Shown: positions 62,713 to 64,000 of the stretch, piece after piece
Layout: every line of letters begins with the position of its first letter
Numbering within the stretch: position 1 is the stretch's first letter
Origin: Bog-756 sp963806455
Lineage (GTDB): Bacteria; Actinomycetota; Acidimicrobiia; Acidimicrobiales; RAAP-2
Length of the DNA stretch: 64,000 nt
Direction: 5' to 3'
NCBI GenBank assembly: GCA_963806455.1
Contig: CAWDXZ010000002.1
Span: 620,001 to 684,000, forward strand
Notes under the pieces: model-generated
The model's input: only the letters and a program-made list of their open reading frames with translations
What the model was told of the DNA's origin: nothing
The model's database searches: none
Program-made: the position numbers and the translations under genes

Positions 62713-64000
62713 ATGAACGTGATCTTCTGCTCTCTCGACACCCTGCGGGCCGATCATTTGAACTGCCTCGGGAACCCCCGGGAGCTCACCCCCAACCTCG
62801 ACCGCATCGCCTCCGAGGGCGCCCTCTTCTCCCAGGCCTTCGCCACCGACATCCCCACCCAGCCCTCGCACACAGCGCTTTTCACCGGGCAATTCGGGAT
62901 CAACACGGGGATCGTCTCGCACTTCCACCCGGCGGCCTACCTGGACGAGGCCACGTTGTGGCTGCCGTCATTGCTGCGCAAGAGCGGCTACACGACCGGG
63001 GCGGTCGACCATCTCTTCGCCATGAAGGACTGGTTCATCCGCGGCTACGACGACTACATGCCGCCCCCGGGGCGCTCACGCTCCCCCGGTTCGGTCATCA
63101 ACAGCATCGGGTTCCCATGGATCGGCGAGCACGCCCAAGAGGACTTCTTCCTCTTCCTCCACTTCTGGGACGCCCACATCCCCTACGTCCCCCCGTCCCC
63201 GTTCAAGGAGCGGTTCTCGTACCGGACGGCCGGTCGGATCGACCCCGACATCACCCGGAAGCTCGAGGGCCGCCCGAGCTATCCGCTGTTCAAGCAGAAC
63301 CTGTACGACTTCCTCGACTCCATGCCGAACCTGGACTACATCGCGGACCTCTATGACGCCGAGGTCGCCTACCTCGACTTCGAGATCGGGCGCCTCTTCG
63401 ACCGCCTGAGCGACGAGCATCTGCTCGACGACACCCTGGTCGTGCTGTTCGGTGACCACGGCGAGAATATGACCGAGCACGACTCGTGGTTCGACCATGC
63501 CGGGCTGTACGACTCCGTGGTCCACGTACCGCTGCTCCTCTGGGCACCCGGCCGTATCCCGGTCGCCGAGGTATCGGCCATGGTGACCCTGGTCGACGTC
63601 CTGCCGACGGTGCTCGAGGTGATCGGCCTGCCCCCGGCCGAGGGGATCGACGGACGGTCCCTCATGCCCCTGGTGCGCGGCGAGGCCACCACCCACCGGG
63701 ACGTGGTGATGCTGAGCGAAGCCACCTGGCAGGCGTGCCGCGGGGTCAGGACCACCGAGTGGAAGCTGGTCAAGTACCTGCAGTCCACCATCTACGGGCG
63801 CGACGGGACCGAGCTCTACCACCTGGCCGACGACCCGAACGAGCAGTCCAATGTGGCCGAGCTGCATCCCGACGTGGTGGAGAACCTGAGCGCCCGGCTC
63901 CAGCACTGGGTCTCCGCGCAGCTGGCCGGCCGCCCCGACCCCATGTTGTCGGTCATAGATGCGGGCCTCCCGGCCGTGGCCCGGCTCAATGACGTGGTCA
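62713..64000 (+). CDS. Sulfatase-superfamily hydrolase with Thr in place of the active-site Cys (partial, runs off right edge)
   Basis: At least 429 residues. The fold is clear: SLDTLRADHLNCLG at the N-terminus, FLFLHFWDAHIPYVPP, and VVLFGDHGENMTEHD with metal ligands. At position 49, where the neighbouring sulfatase has Cys in CLPSR, this protein has TQPSH, so it cannot form formylglycine there. Threonine nucleophiles occur in the phosphatase/phosphotransferase branch of this superfamily. No signal peptide. The C-terminus lies beyond the window. Confidence 0.87.
   Translation, partial: MNVIFCSLDTLRADHLNCLGNPRELTPNLDRIASEGALFSQAFATDIPTQPSHTALFTGQFGINTGIVSHFHPAAYLDEATLWLPSLLRKSGYTTGAVDHLFAMKDWFIRGYDDYMPPPGRSRSPGSVINSIGFPWIGEHAQEDFFLFLHFWDAHIPYVPPSPFKERFSYRTAGRIDPDITRKLEGRPSYPLFKQNLYDFLDSMPNLDYIADLYDAEVAYLDFEIGRLFDRLSDEHLLDDTLVVLFGDHGENMTEHDSWFDHAGLYDSVVHVPLLLWAPGRIPVAEVSAMVTLVDVLPTVLEVIGLPPAEGIDGRSLMPLVRGEATTHRDVVMLSEATWQACRGVRTTEWKLVKYLQSTIYGRDGTELYHLADDPNEQSNVAELHPDVVENLSARLQHWVSAQLAGRPDPMLSVIDAGLPAVARLNDVV

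Overview
The window looks like a chromosome segment of a high-GC actinobacterium. It carries a complete Pup-proteasome locus (mpa, dop, pup, prcB, prcA, pafA), the fused F420 enzyme FbiC, WS/DGAT wax-ester/triacylglycerol synthases, a DUF4193 gene and Rv1828-type MerR and MhuD-type genes. Several operons differ from the mycobacterial arrangement: two signal peptidase genes sit where pafBC would be, and gcvP is split. This suggests a deep lineage such as Acidimicrobiia, but that placement is inference. No rRNA, tRNA, CRISPR array, phage or insertion sequence was seen.

Layout. 1-7.4 kb is a lipid region: a beta-ketoacyl synthase III-like gene (cut by the left edge), a short-chain dehydrogenase, two WS/DGAT acyltransferases, an alpha/beta hydrolase and a phasin-like helical protein. 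7.8-10.8 kb has a secreted transglycosylase/NlpC-P60 hydrolase and a FadD-type acyl-CoA ligase. 10.9-23.2 kb is a minus-strand run: cupin, FIST, tkt, tal, gnd, zwf, pgl, fbiC, LOG. It joins the pentose phosphate pathway to F420 synthesis. tkt carries a one-base frameshift.

23.2-39.1 kb is a plus-strand run with one divergent ferredoxin: thioesterase, three small membrane proteins, trmI, mpa, dop, pup, prcB, prcA, pafA, two lepB paralogues, a TatA/B protein, tatC, a HelY-type helicase and a double ThyX-like protein. It combines tagged protein degradation with Sec and Tat export. Several genes here have a -10-like hexamer 7-9 nt before the start codon and no clear Shine-Dalgarno, suggesting leaderless mRNAs. 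39.5-49.8 kb holds mixed single genes: DUF4193, GNAT, HtrA, nitroreductase, MBL hydrolase, a small zinc-finger protein with an operator-like palindrome on its start codon, a class II aldolase and a Ddn-like F420 oxidoreductase.

49.8-54.9 kb (minus) is merR, a small nuclease-like gene, gcvT, gcvPA and gcvPB, with no gcvH. gcvPA has a one-base frameshift of the same kind as tkt. Divergent from merR is a tightly overlapped trio: a MhuD-like heme monooxygenase, DUF2889 and a COG4315 lipoprotein. 56.5-64 kb holds a gamma-carbonic anhydrase-like protein, an amidohydrolase and two sulfatase-superfamily genes flanking a membrane GT2 glycosyltransferase. One sulfatase has the canonical active-site Cys and the other has Thr at the same position; the second runs off the right edge.
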